A DNA stretch of 64,000 nt from Toxoplasma gondii ME49 (GCF_000006565.2 NC_031475.1:2255190-2319189); one strand, 5' to 3'; shown: positions 50,201-62,000, numbered from the stretch's first letter. Translations and numbers: made by a program. The notes: generated by a model from the sequence alone, not told the origin.

Positions 50201-53200
50201 TCTTTGTCGCTTCCAAAGGACTTCTGTACTCTTTGTGAACTCGTTTTCAGAATACGCCTGGAAACCGGGCTCTGTTCGACGAGCTCACCTCCGTGCGCGT
50301 GGAAATGAAATCGTACACCCGCCAGGATTTCCAAGTGATGGGTCTCGTCGACCTCATGCCGCCCCTGTGTCTTCATCCTGACCAGGTGAGAAGACACGGA
50401 ACTGCGAAAACGGAAGCGCTCTTCTCTTTATGTAGTGCACGTCGTCTTGTGTGCGTCTCTGGGTTTCCGCGACCTGCGCGTTTGTCCTTCCTTTCTCCGC
50501 AATGTTCTCCTCTCTTTTACCTGCTTCTCCCCAGTGTGCTCTCTCCTCTCTTTCTTCTCCTTCTCACTCTGATTCTCGCCGTGTCTCTTTCTCCCTCTCT
50601 CCCTTCCCTGTGCTGCGCTTCTCTTGCCCGGTGCCTTTCTCGTCTGTGTCCTCATGTCGCCCGCGTTCTTTACGTTTGCGCCTCGTCCCCATATGCGTTT
50701 TGCTTTTCTCAGACAATTGCGGAGCTCGCGCTGACGATCTGGCGAGCGGCGCATTTCCGTCTCCAGGCAACTGTCAACCCCGCAGCTTCGTCGCCTGCCG
50801 CCTCGATGTCTGCCAGCGGGCTGCCTCCGGAGACTCGCAACCTCCGTGCGGAGGAAGTTTCGCGACGCCTCGCGGTGGACGTTGCCAATGTGAAGGAGAT
50901 TTTCAAGAAGCGGCAGAAGGAAGAGAAAAAGCGGCAGCGCGAGATCGCCCGGGAACGCACCGAAAGCGAGAAACGCATGCGCCAGAAACAGCGCGACGAG
51001 TTGCGAACGCCGGCTGCCGCGCGGGGTGTATGTACACCCGAGAGTCGAGACGAACAGCGCGAAATGTTGCAGGAAATCATGCGCGTCAAATCGACAATCC
51101 AGGAGCATGTCGAAAAGGTAAACGCTGACCCAAGTCGCGTGTTCTCCACGTCGCAATGACGGGCAACTTTCCCTCCTTCGGTTGTGTTGTTTCTCCTCCG
51201 ACGCTGACTTAAACGGCTTCGCGTGCTTCGCCGTCGCGCCACTTGCGATATGGCCGAACGGAAGTTCATCGTAACTTTGGCACCCCAGAAAGGCCTCTCT
51301 GCCCCTGCGATCACATGCGCGAGGAAGGCAGGGGCTACAGGAGGTGGACCGAAAAAACGCAACGCAACACGCAAGTGCACGTCCATAACTTCAGCGCCGG
51401 TGGTCTGCCCGGCGGTCTTGTAGAACATCAAGTCGTGAATGAAGGTAGAACCGGGGAACCCAAACGCTCTGAATTTCTTCGTCGGTATCCAGTTCCCTGT
51501 CTTAGCGCGTAGACGCAACATTCATAAGCTTCTCCATCGACGGAACGCGGCGAAGAAGCACCCGTTGTGGAATGCAAGTCCTTTGGTGGATATATACCAT
51601 ACATATTGGTATACTTATATGAATGCATATATATATATATACTTATGGAAATAGATAACTGTATATGTGTGTGTATCTTTGTATCGCGTGTAGGTTTGCA
51701 GGGACGGCAAGCGTGTCTGAAGTTCAGAAGTTTATCTCCTCCGCTCTCGGATCTTTTGTTGCGTTTTCAGGCCGATTTCGAGGAAGAGCAGCAGATGCTG
51801 AAGCTGCTGGAGAAGCAAGACGCGCGCGAGGAGTTCAAGCAAAGCATCAGAGAGATCCAGATCGAAGCTTTCTTCTGTCATCAGGTAAGTTGCCCTCTAT
51901 CTGCGTCGCCTTTTCCTTCCTGTTTATTTCCCCTTCCTTCTTTCAGTCACTTGCCGCCGTGTATCGCTCCCCCGTGGTATCTTCCGGGTGTTTGCCCCTT
52001 CCTGTATTTCCTCATATTCTCGTCTTTTCTGGCATTCTTGTCTTCTCTCACATTCTCGCTTTTCCTCACTGCCTCACTTACCTGTATTGTCTCCTTCTCC
52101 CCCACTGTCTCCTCTTCTCTCGGTGTCTCCCTCGCTTTCTCTGCTCGTCTGCTTGCCAGTTCTCCGTGGTCTTCCTTTCTGGATTTCGCTGTCTCTTCGT
52201 CTGTCAATGTTGCTTTCTTCTTGCTCCCAGCTTGGTTCTGCGCCTCGGGCTGCTCAGGATTTCTTCGCTGTGGGTGGCGACATCCATCTGGCTGTGCTCT
52301 CCAGTGTGCTTGATTGTGTCTCCGCGTCAATCTCGAGCTCTTTCGACTCTGTGTCGTCTGTCAGTCTCCTGTTTTCTCTTTCCCCAGTGTCACGGTAACG
52401 CATGCAGCGCTTCTCGTGTTCAGCATCGAAGCTCTCCAGTTGCGGCCTACTTGAATCTTTTTGCTAGCCTCTCAGGCGGTTGAGTTTGAGAAAATCTGTC
52501 TTAGCCGGCAACATTACTTGGTCTCGAAGGCAGCATCTGCATCGAGCGAATGCAGCACGAGTCTTGATTTCGCCATTCATCTTTTCTTCGTCTTCCCCGC
52601 TTGCTGTCTCTCCTCTCCTTAGTGCAACGAGTACTGCGACAAGCTCAATCCGGTCTGCAGCAAGGCTGGACACACTATCGAAAAAAAGAAGGCGATCAAG
52701 CGGTTCTTCCGGTGTCCAGAATGTATGTACAGCCCAATCATTGCCATCGGCCATACTCTCCCCGACGGATGTCCCAGGTACGAGGAAACCCAATTGTTTT
52801 TCTCAGTCTCCTCGACCCCCTCACTCCGTCTCTCGTTTCGTACCCCTTATGTTCTCTCGTTCGCCTCCATTTCATTCACTTTCTTCCATTTCTCGTCTCT
52901 TTTTTCCTCTTGCTTTTTCTGTAGTTTTTCTTCCCTTCCTGCGATGCCGTGCTCCCCCTCTCTTCTTTCCTTCGCCGGTAGGACCTGTCCTCTTTACACT
53001 CGTGTTTTTGTCTCTGGATTCTCCCGTTTCGTGTTTACCGCTTTTCGTTGTGAATTCCAATTTTCCACACGGCTGTTTACCAGCTCCTTCTCTTGCTCCT
53101 TCCGCTTCTCCCTTGATCATCGAAATCGTTTTTCAGGTGTCGGGTCGCGCTCAAAAATCTGCTGCTTCCCGCTGTCTCCGCATATAAGCCGAAAGCCATC

Positions 53201-53725
53201 AAGCCTCTCCAGAACGAAATTCTTACCATCACGTAGGCACACGTTTCGAGTTTGCACTTTTTCACGTGTTCCCTTTTCGAGGGCCCTCTCGTTTCCGTCC
53301 TCGTACTACCTGTCTTTCTTTCCAGTTTTCTTTCTCTCTCTCCTTTTCTTCTTTCTTCCTCCTCTCTTCTTTTTCTTTCCCCCTCTCTTTTTTCCGTCCT
53401 CCTCGTTCTCGTTTTTTTCTTTCTCCCTCTTTTTTTCTTTCCCCCTCTCTTTTTTTCTATCGCCCTCTCGTCTACTTCCCTCTTTCTTCTCGGGTTTCTC
53501 TCGCAACTCTTGCCGCCACTCCCTTTTACTTTCTCCGTCCTTCCTTCATTTCCTTTCCGCTGGGCAACATGCATTGCTGTATTTTTTCTCAGAGGAGAAG
53601 ACGAGGACCACCGATGTCGCTCTCGTCCGGTCAAACCTCTCCGCGCTCAAGCCTCGGACCCCTCCGACGACTGGAGTCACGAAGAGGAGAACGTCCAAGT
53701 TGCTGCAAATGCGTTGGAGTCGTGA
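44223..53725 (+). CDS. MCM10: MCM10 DNA replication initiation factor
   Basis: Sixteen exons, exact phase: 44223-44250, 44360-44429, 44846-44936, 45571-45667, 46141-46174, 46472-46525, 47180-47297, 47661-47737, 48460-48833, 49236-49870, 50251-50385, 50713-51117, 51771-51884, 52623-52777, 53137-53232, 53593-53725; 871 residues. Exons 2-7 give the OB-fold: FFGTPLTLREWRL, HLWSWTLWDL (equivalent of SIWKLNDL in animal MCM10), LLLRGEALC and LNPTLLEQNP. The internal zinc finger is C174-x9-C184-x12-C197-x2-H200 (CGAMTKKQTPC ... FCRFH). Exon 10 is a low-complexity Ser/Pro/Ala linker and exon 12 is Lys/Arg/Glu-rich coiled coil. The C-terminal double zinc module is C742/C745/C756/H761 then C775/C778/C794/C797 around KRFFRCPEC, and a tail follows. 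MCM10 activates the CMG helicase and recruits polymerase alpha at origins. The start Met is the least certain element. A ggtgtatgtacacc element lies inside exon 12. Confidence 0.92.
45037..45083. repeat. (ATCT)n then (TA)n microsatellite in an MCM10 intron
   Basis: Six to seven tandem ATCT units pass into a (TA)n run within the intron between exons 3 and 4 of MCM10. Another (TA)n run is at 47068-47086 in a later intron. Confidence 0.9.
49072..49220. promoter_or_regulatory. Cluster of GCATG/GCATGC sites in MCM10 intron 9
   Basis: Within about 150 bases upstream of the exon 10 acceptor there are at least five TGCATG-containing elements (about 49076, 49101, 49158, 49188 and 49205-49217). On RNA, UGCAUG is the binding element of Fox-type splicing factors in animals; on DNA, GCATGC is an AP2-type site in Apicomplexa. 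The density is well above that of neighbouring introns. Function is inferred, not shown. Confidence 0.5.
53300..53560 (+). repeat. Long C/T-only tract in the last MCM10 intron
   Basis: Nearly pure pyrimidine (TTTCTTTCTTCC-like units) over about 250 bases in the intron between exons 15 and 16. It creates a Phe/Ser-rich open frame that is not coding. The run ends in the acceptor of the final MCM10 exon at 53593 and may act as an extended polypyrimidine tract. Confidence 0.8.
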
Positions 53726-56304
53726 TGTGGACGTGACTGGGACGAGGCATGGCAACGAAACTACGCAGCGGGTATCGGAATGTTTGGAGACAAATGAGGA
53801 TCCGGAGAGGAGAGGAGAAATCCAGAGATACCCCAACGTGAATAGCATGATCTTTGTACAGCTTGTACACCGGCATACTTTATGCACTTAACGCGAGGGA
53901 GGGACTCATAGACAGCCATGTAGCTCTGGGGCAGTGTCAGGTGGCTAAATCAAGAGCGATGGGCAGGGAAGAGAAAGGCTTTACGGGAGCATATTTTTGA
54001 TGTGGAGGAATGGGACGCGTGCATGCAGGGAGAGATAAAGACAGGCGAAAGAAGATGGAGAATTCAGGAGACACAATCAGGAATGACAAGGCTGTCCCTG
54101 CTGGCTTGTGTGTCCAGCGTTTTCTCATTTATAGAGTGCTATTTGATCGAGATACGTGCGCCAGAATTGCACTTTGTCTCCTTGGCAACGCTTCGGGAAT
54201 GACTTCATATTTCTTCGACTCGGTGTTGTTTCCCATAACACTTAACTCTTGAAGTTGTCAAACTCCGGCACAGGCGGAAGAAAACAGCTTTCTCTGGAGA
54301 CGAAACTGCGAGTCCTCTCCCAAGCTTGTTTGCGTGGACACCTGCACTTCCATGTACATACACAATATATGTATATATGTAGACTGATCAATAGGTAGTC
54401 ACTTTTGCTTGTACCGATGCGCATGAATATGTGAGTGATTGTAGATAAATATATATCTGTGTGTAGGTATGAAGTGTCGACGGTGCTGTATGGTCTGCAG
54501 CGGTGAGACATGGAGAAAACGCGTTTCGTTTATCCAGCACATTTACGTTATAGTTGTCACAAGGGCATTGACCGCACATGTCCTATCTTTCACTGTGGTG
54601 CACGTTCATCGCGAGAAGACCGAGAAGCACAAGGCGCATGAAAAGTTGGACGCGAGAATTGTCTGGATCCACTAATTTTAAAGCTCTGGCATCGAGCCAA
54701 TGCATGCAAAGAGGCGAACTTTCGGCCTGTTTCTGTCTGCTGTGCTATCGTCTAAGAAGCTTTGATCGATTCCAGGTTTCTACGATAACCGTTTAGGGTT
54801 TTGGGGTCATTCTTGAAACGGGTGTTCCAGTATACACGCTGCGCACGCTTTAGACGCAGAATTTACAAAGACTGGTAGGTTCTTCTGTTGAAAGGATTAA
54901 GAATACATTTCCAGATTTTCTGCTGGGGCTACAGCCGTTTCCCCGAAGTATTTGAGTGGGAAGTGCACGTACGTGTTCTCAAACGATTCTACCAGTGGGC
55001 TAGAGGTTAACAAGAACTGACAGCTGCAAGTGTGGCGTCGCATATTGATTCTTATTATTGGGAGCTTCTTCGTGAACCCCTACGTTTTTCGGACGTCCCG
55101 TAAGAGCTATGTCGCTGGCCCCCTCCTGTACAGTCTAACTTTGTGCGCCTTTCACTTGACGAATTCTGGAGTCTTAGAAGTGTGTCGTCGAGTCTTCCCA
55201 GGTGCCATGCCGACCTCATGGCAGTCCAGGATCGACTTCTGGGGAAAAAGAGAACCAATGTAACTCCATGAACCGTGATTTTGTGTAGCGAGATAATATG
55301 GGTAATCTGGGGACCTTCATAGCGCACTATCGTGCAGTTAGATACTGCGTAAATTCTTTGTGTTGTGACAGTCGCAGCTTGTGAAAAAAGCTATAAGAGG
55401 GAGAACATGTTAGAGCTTTACGCCTTAAGTCAGTTTCCTTTGGTGTGGGTTGTTTGAAGAGCTACGGAAACTCTGATGTGTCTTTCCGTCCTCGCTGAAC
55501 ACCGGGGATTCGAGGAATTCGCAGACATGGAATTCCCGGACGCGGATGCCGGCACTCGGCTCTCGTGTGTTCAGTCACATATACCCTTTCCTGGCGCAAA
55601 ACACCGACAGAAAAAGGGATTTAAGTGAGCTTCTCTTGTGAATATGGTTTGTTTTGTAGCCCGTGCATCTCCCTGTGTCTAGATATATCCACCTGGATCG
55701 TCGATTTCGGTTAGTCCATTGACCTCATCAACCCGTCAACGAAGAGGGTTAAAGTCCCGTTTTCTTCCGAACCCGTTCTCGAGTTTTTCCACGCAGAGTG
55801 GCGTACTCTTCAACAGCTGCCACCCGTCCACATTGCAGGGGTTTGGGCGCTGGTGTGTGTAGGTTGTGTCTCGTTGACGTACAATTTCCAGAGACGCAGT
55901 CTCTGTCGATGTCACCGTCCGCAGCTGCTTGGAGTGTCCCGAAGGCATAAACAAAATCGTCATTTACCACTCTCTAGGCTTTTGTTGGCCACAGATGTTG
56001 AGCGACGTCTCCAAAGTGCGCGGTCGCTTTCGCTGCCAAGTGGATTTGTGGAGAGAAAGGTGGACCTGGATTGCGGCTTTGCACACCTCGGCGTGGTCGT
56101 GTCTGTTTTTACTGTGCGTTTCTCGTCCACAGTGCCGACACGGCATTCCAGCACTGTCTACGCGTGCGGCCCCGTTTCACGTCCTTAGAAAGAGAGCAAA
56201 CCGCTCAAAAATCGTAGGATTCGCCATTGGTTGCCTAGACGCTGTTTTAGTTCTTTAGTTCTTGTGTCACCAAGCGTGTGTGTACGGCACAGTCTGGTGT
56301 CAAA
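53726..56304. other. Intergenic region downstream of MCM10
   Basis: AT-richer sequence of about 2.6 kb holding the MCM10 3' UTR and the presumed promoter of the orphan gene that starts at 56305. Short frames occur (for example 55030-55263 and 55853-56258) without recognised domains or a clean splice chain. Confidence 0.45.
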
Positions 56305-57057
56305 ATGGCGCGCGGGTTTCCCTCGAGTTCCGAGCTCGAGACGGAAACTCCGGACGACCTTAGCATTTTAGGTGATAGTAGGCTTTCCTCAAACTTGACC
56401 GAGCGTTCTGGCTCGACTGCAGGAAGCGTGGCAACTCCAAAGTCAACTTGCTCGTCTGAACTGCGGGCGTCGGATCTCATCCTCGATTCTTTGACTCTTG
56501 GGGTTTCCCAGGAGGGCGTGGTGCCTGGCGGAAGCACGACCTGCATGAAACCGTATTTCGCACAACGTACAAATCAGGATGCAGCTGTTTTTCGTCAGGA
56601 TACAGACGAGGTTGGAGAATGTTGCAGCGAGTCGCCGGAGAAGCAGCCTCAGAAAAGCCGGCTTCACGCTTTCGGTACCGGAGTGCACCCAAACATTAGG
56701 GAGTCTCCTATGACCGGGATGCTAACGCCCAGTTCCCATATTTCTACCCCGGGATCGGTGACGGATGACTGCGCAAATTCAAACCCAAGTACGGCTCGCA
56801 GCAAACAAGCGCACGGAAGGCATGTGTCTCACATTGTGTCGCACAGTATGGTGGTCCCGACCGAGCTGTCTGCTCACGAGGTGGTTTACTTGAAGATGCT
56901 CTATTACTACAAACAGAAATCCCGATCGGCGCGGGAGAATCTCTGGGGACCTTCCGACTTGTGCTTCCATTGCTGTCGACGATATAAATCAGTTGATCCT
57001 AAAGCCGATTCCCTCCTGGATGACCTGAAGCGACACGGAGGTCTTCACGCCGCGTAG
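56305..57057 (+). CDS. Orphan protein, single-exon model, 250 residues
   Basis: The frame opens with an ATG in a CAAAATGG context, which matches the coccidian start consensus very well, and runs to a TAG. The N-terminal two thirds are Ser/Thr/Gly/Pro-rich with scattered acidic residues, so probably disordered. The C-terminal third is compact and hydrophobic/basic: HEVVYLKMLYYYKQKSRSA, then WGPSDLCFHCCRRYKS with a CxxCC cluster, then an amphipathic end (LLDDLKRHGG). I do not recognise the family. It has no signal peptide or membrane segment. Extra 5' or 3' exons cannot be excluded. It is flanked by MCM10 upstream and by a minus-strand gene downstream. Confidence 0.6.
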   Translation: MARGFPSSSELETETPDDLSILGDSRLSSNLTERSGSTAGSVATPKSTCSSELRASDLILDSLTLGVSQEGVVPGGSTTCMKPYFAQRTNQDAAVFRQDTDEVGECCSESPEKQPQKSRLHAFGTGVHPNIRESPMTGMLTPSSHISTPGSVTDDCANSNPSTARSKQAHGRHVSHIVSHSMVVPTELSAHEVVYLKMLYYYKQKSRSARENLWGPSDLCFHCCRRYKSVDPKADSLLDDLKRHGGLHAA

Positions 57058-59082
57058 GCACACTCCCCCGTCTGTGTAGAAAAGGATGAGCGGAATTCGA
57101 CTTTGGATTAAAGCGGTGGTAGAGTGTAGTAATTGTCGGTCCACGTGCTGCGGCGACGAAAGTGCAAGGAATGGTGCCGGACTATTAAGTGATTGCCAGT
57201 TAGCAGTGATTTCCCAGTTGTGCAGAGAGGGTGTCGGCGACTGGTATTGAGTCTCCTGCAAGCTGAGAAACGGCTTAACAGAATCGCATTCCATACGACA
57301 TAACGACTTATGCTCAAACTGCAACAGCACATGTTGCTCTGTCGACTCATTTGCATTAAACTTTAGGAATTGTGTATCTGTTTTTGGTTTCGTTTTACGG
57401 AGTATGCTTCGTTACACCAGGTAATGGTATTAAGTCCAGAACAACGTATCAGCTGCGTTTGTGCATATAAATTTAGCAAGAAGGGATGTAGCTTCTGTTT
57501 TTCCCATGCGATGCAGTTCGTGGGGTGTCGAGGTTGAGGGGCTTCCTACAACCTGACCGAGGATCCTTTCCTCCAGAATTTTTGGATTTGCCATGCGACC
57601 TAACAGGTTCCTTCATGATAATTTTTGGAGTTCTGTACGGTACACGAAACGTATGAAATTCGCTTCCTTCTTTGTGATGCCAGCTGCAGTTGGGCGTCCT
57701 CACCTCATTCTGTGCTGTGTTGTACAAGGACCGTGCAGTGTGTTGGCTAAAGTGGGCATTCGTTCTGGGAGGATGTTTCGACTGTGGAACACGCCGGACG
57801 TATCAGGTTTTTTTCCTGCACAGCTTTAGTGAGATTGTGGGCATACGAACTAGGAAGTTCTTTGCCGGACAAGCGAACGCGGGTAATGTGAGTACTGAAA
57901 AAACTCTATGAAACATACCGCTAAAGAAGACGTTGCCGTTTTTGTAAAACAAATGAAGTAGACCTCAGAAATTGCGTGAGCCTAAACCATCGCGAGGGAG
58001 GCATGAACCAGCCTGTCGAACGTGGCAGGCCGTAACGAATATATATATATATATATTAAATTCACGTTAAGCGGAGACAGATATAGGAGTCTAGCTATTA
58101 TCGTTATGCTCTTACTGTCGGCTTTGTACGGATGATATGATAACGTCTTTGTACCAAACTATACATTGGTGGTTCGGAAGTGCTTTTCCCTATTCCTAGG
58201 ACGACTAGGTTCTGTATAAGTATCTCAGAGAATCTGTTCTGATTTCTGTAGTAGTCCTTGTTTGACAATGTACCCCTAGGCTGAACTACACGGACGGGAT
58301 CATTGCCGGGTGGCGCTATCTGTTCTAACTAAAACAAACCCTACTCCCACTAGGAAAAAAGTGATGGCGTCAGTTCTTGGACAAACAACTTGCGAGCCCA
58401 AAATACAGATTGATACAGAGACTTTATCCTCCGCAAAAACCCGACAAATCTTGAAAACATGAATATTACAGCCAAACCATGTGCTTATCACACTGTAGCA
58501 AGATACAGTTTCTGTCCAAAGGCTCTGCTGCGGCGTTTCTAGTCTGAATCTATCGTTGTGTTTTCTAACTGACGCGCAACCGTGCAAAATGGAATGTGTA
58601 GAGACTCTCGCCGCCACTCCATTCGGCTGTCCGCCGACGGACGCGACACAGAAGTCAAATGCCTTGCGCCGAACAGAACTCGTAGGGTTGCTCGATCTGT
58701 CGTATGCGTTTCCCTTTGTGCTGGTGCGACTCCTGCCTCACGCTGAACTCGGGGAAAGCTGCAGCAGCTTTTTCGGCGGTGACTCCCCCGTGTTTACGAA
58801 GAACTGTAACGCATAGGCATGTCTTTGCATGCAGGTCCGCATATGCATTCACGCACTCCGATCTACATATTTGCACATATATAGGCATATCATTTTCAGC
58901 ATTCGTCGTCGCACGTTTTAAGCCGGCTTCACGAGGTTTGAATCAAGCCCGCTTTGGTCCTGGAGCGTCCCCAGAACAGCCGTCTTCCTCTCCAAAAGGC
59001 GAAGAGACGAAACAAGGTAAACAGATTCGCTCTGCGATCGCTACACAAAATCCAGTTCGTTTTGTGCCTTTCTCCTCAGCGT
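57058..59082. other. Intergenic region with one exon-like segment
   Basis: Contains the 3' flank of the orphan gene and that of the minus-strand gene ending at 59083. An exon-like plus-strand segment at 57690-57887 (66 codons, bounded by GCTGCAG and GTGAGT) is discussed as a finding. A (TA)n run lies at 58039-58056. Nothing else is recognisable. Confidence 0.4.
57690..57887 (+). CDS. Possible exon of a small membrane protein
   Basis: Sixty-six codons in phase 0 between a GCCAGCTGCAG acceptor and an AAT/GTGAGT donor. The product starts LGVLTSFCAVLYKDRAVCWL and continues with a hydrophobic run, so one or two membrane segments are likely. The LG-x3-S-x-C-x3-L-K pattern loosely resembles the membrane region of the ER protein Asterix (WDR83OS/PAT10), but flanking exons were not found. 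This is a candidate only. Confidence 0.25.
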
Positions 59083-62000
59083 TCACTCCCCGGCTGCTTC
59101 GGCGCCCTCTTCGATAGCGACCACAATGTCAGCTTCCAGAGTCGCTTCTAAGGTTTGCAGATCCTCAAAAAAACCGGCAAGTTCGAACAACCCCTCCCTG
59201 TGCAAAAGCCAGGAAACCCGCCAGCTCCAGTCGCACGCCTCGGGTGTACCTCCACCTGACAAGCCTTCGGCAGACAAAGGGGAAAGTGGAACGGGGCTTT
59301 GTAGCGCCGAAACCAGCCGTCCCCCCGTTCTCTTTGTTTGTTTCTCTGCTTCGCAACACGTGCACTCGCAGTGTCTTGGACATTCGCACTTCTGTAAACC
59401 CCCTTTCCCCCAGTTCCCTGTGCACTGACCTGCCCGCCATGTCTGCAATGCCCCATGCGAGCTGTCGCCAACACCCACCGCACGTATCAAGTGCACAGGG
59501 GAGACAAACCTGAGATGTTCCAGGAACCCCGCAGATGCAGAAACACTTCCGGCACATTGGCTCGGGAACTCAGATGGGTAAAAACGAGAAATACCTTTAG
59601 GAACGTTGTTGCCTAAGTCGCGTGACTCCACACATATGCGATCCAAGGCGCCTGCAGGAACGCGCCAGGCAACCTGCGTTTTCGCGTGAGCGCGGCGTGC
59701 GAAAACACATGGATACGACTGGAAGTTGCAGCGAGTGCCTGCTGCGGTGGTGTCTGTCTCGTTCTCCATACACTCAGACGCGGAGAAACGGTATGCCCCG
59801 TGTGAATCTGGGAGAGGCTTCCCGTCTCCATCGCTGGCATCACAATTCGTGTAAGACCGGCTTTTCTCTAGAAAATGCGAAAGTCGCGGAAAAAGTGGAC
59901 ACAGATTGGCAGACCCAGAACCACCTGCACCGTTGCGTGAACACGAAAAAGTCACGTCTCGGTGAATCCGCTGAGGAGTCGCTCCTCTGTCTAAAAAGGC
60001 AAGACATCGGGATGGGAAACGCAGCGATGGTTCGCCGTGTATTCCACTTCTGGAGGACACTTGATCCCCTTCAAAGAGAAGCCGGCGCCTCTGAGCAGAG
60101 GCGAATCTGAAAGGCGTGGACGTGAGCGGAGTTCTCCGCATCGCGTGCAAGAGAGCTGACGACGGGAACGAAATGGAGGGAGAGACGGTGGCAAGAGAAG
60201 CAGCGAGGCGACAGGACGAAGAAGAGTCGAAGGCGAGCGACACACGAGGAAACAGGTGCAGAGAAAGCTGGACTGAAGGAAAAAATAAAGGGAATCCTCC
60301 CGGCCACGATGAGCTGCAAGACAATGCACAACCTGCACCTCGAGACAGGCGACCCCTGCATTCCCTCAACGAAGCTAAAAGAGGCTGAGAAGGCCGACAG
60401 ATTCTATCGCGAATTTCAGGGAGAGAAAGGTCAGAAACACCCGATGAAGCAGACGGCACGAGCGCCAGAGGGTCTGACGGAAGGGACGGAGAAACAGATG
60501 GGGAGGAGAAGGACAGAGAGACAAGAGAGGGAGGAGAGAGCGACGAAGGCAGAAAGGTAGGAGAGACTGAAAAAGAAGAAAGTGGAGAAGATGCAAAGCA
60601 GCGGTTCGTCGACAGAGGCTGGGCGCATGCCAGTGACGGAGACGCGACGGATGGGCTGGACGGTGGAGCTGAGGCATCCGCACAAGCTGCGCGTGGATCC
60701 CCTACCCCACCACGATCGAAAAGAAAGACGGACGCGCCCCCAGACGAAAACACACCTTCGGCTCGACGGTCCCTCACGAAGCAGAGAGGCTCGCCACACT
60801 GGCTCCTATGTGTCTGGAGATCCGGCAGATGTCCCTCCTGTCTCGCCTCTGCACGCGGGTGTCTCCACTCCAAAGATCTCCTCTTCACCTGCCCTTTCGC
60901 GACGTAGCTCTCAGGTGCGGTCTCGGCCAAAGCACACTCCCGACGCGTCTGTTCTGAGTCCCCTTCCGTTCCCGCGGAAGCCGCCGCGAGCGGAAAGGCC
61001 AGCACGGAAGGTAGAGACGAAGCCGGGACTGCATGCGGGAGAATTGGGTCGGGGAAAGAAGTCCCAGACGCTGACCAAAGACGCCCCTCCAACACCATTG
61101 CTGCAGAGAGAAGGAACGACAGGAGAGCTCCGCAGTCCTCATGTTGGCTCAGACGCGCGAGTGTCTCCCGGGGGATTTCTGGGCCGAAGCAATGCCGCTC
61201 TCTCTTCCCGGCTTCTTTAAACATGGAAAACCTCTTCGGCATTTCCACGTGCATGCGCGAATCCCAGTCGAGTCTCGGCACATGCAGGTGGCCTTCTCTC
61301 TTCTTTTCCAGCCAATGGCGAGGTGGCGAACCGCGTATCTCTCCTTGGCCTGCTTCCGAAGTCCTCTTGCGTTCCTCGCTTCCTCTTATCGGCTCCTCGC
61401 GCGCCTCTCTCCAGCGCCTTCTTGCTTCTTCTCCTCGTCCATCTCTCGCCCCCCTGGAAGTTCCCCTCGATTCGTCTGAAAAGCTCGAGCGCCGCTCAGA
61501 GTTCGTCCGGAGCCCCTCCCAGTCTGCGCGCGCGGTCGGCGGCCTCATGCCGCGGGTTCCCGGCGCCTCGACGACCTGCAGCGCCTGCGACCCTTCTTGG
61601 GCGCCGTCGAGGGAGGCGAGAGACGCCTGGAGAGGAAACAAGGCCTTCATAACCGAGTCTCGCGCGTGCTGGACGAGCGCCAGGGCGCTGTTGGTGGAGC
61701 CTGAAGGCGTGGAGCTGGCGCGACTCTTCCCAGGCTTCTCTGTGTGGCCACCCGTCGCTGTATGCGCGCCGCGCTTCTCCATCTTCTCCCTCTCTGTTTC
61801 CTTGAGGTCTTGAGAGTCGTTCGTCGACAGCCCAGGCGACGCGCGTTCTGAAGAGACAGCCTGAGAAAAAGAGAGAGAGGGAAAACAGAGGGAAACAGCA
61901 GAGAAAGAGCGCGTTCGTGGAGTTTCTGGAGAGAGACACATGAGAAGACTAAGCGAGAAAAGTGATGGGGTAATCACAGACGAGCGAATGATGCCACACG

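Noticed and set aside
50428..51156. 242-codon minus-strand open frame
   Set aside because: Antisense shadow of MCM10 exon 12, which has the conserved family context on the plus strand.
52725..53891. 388-codon plus-strand open frame rich in Ser and Phe
   Set aside because: It is produced by the pyrimidine-rich last introns of MCM10; the real exons 14-16 use a different frame with conserved zinc-finger residues.
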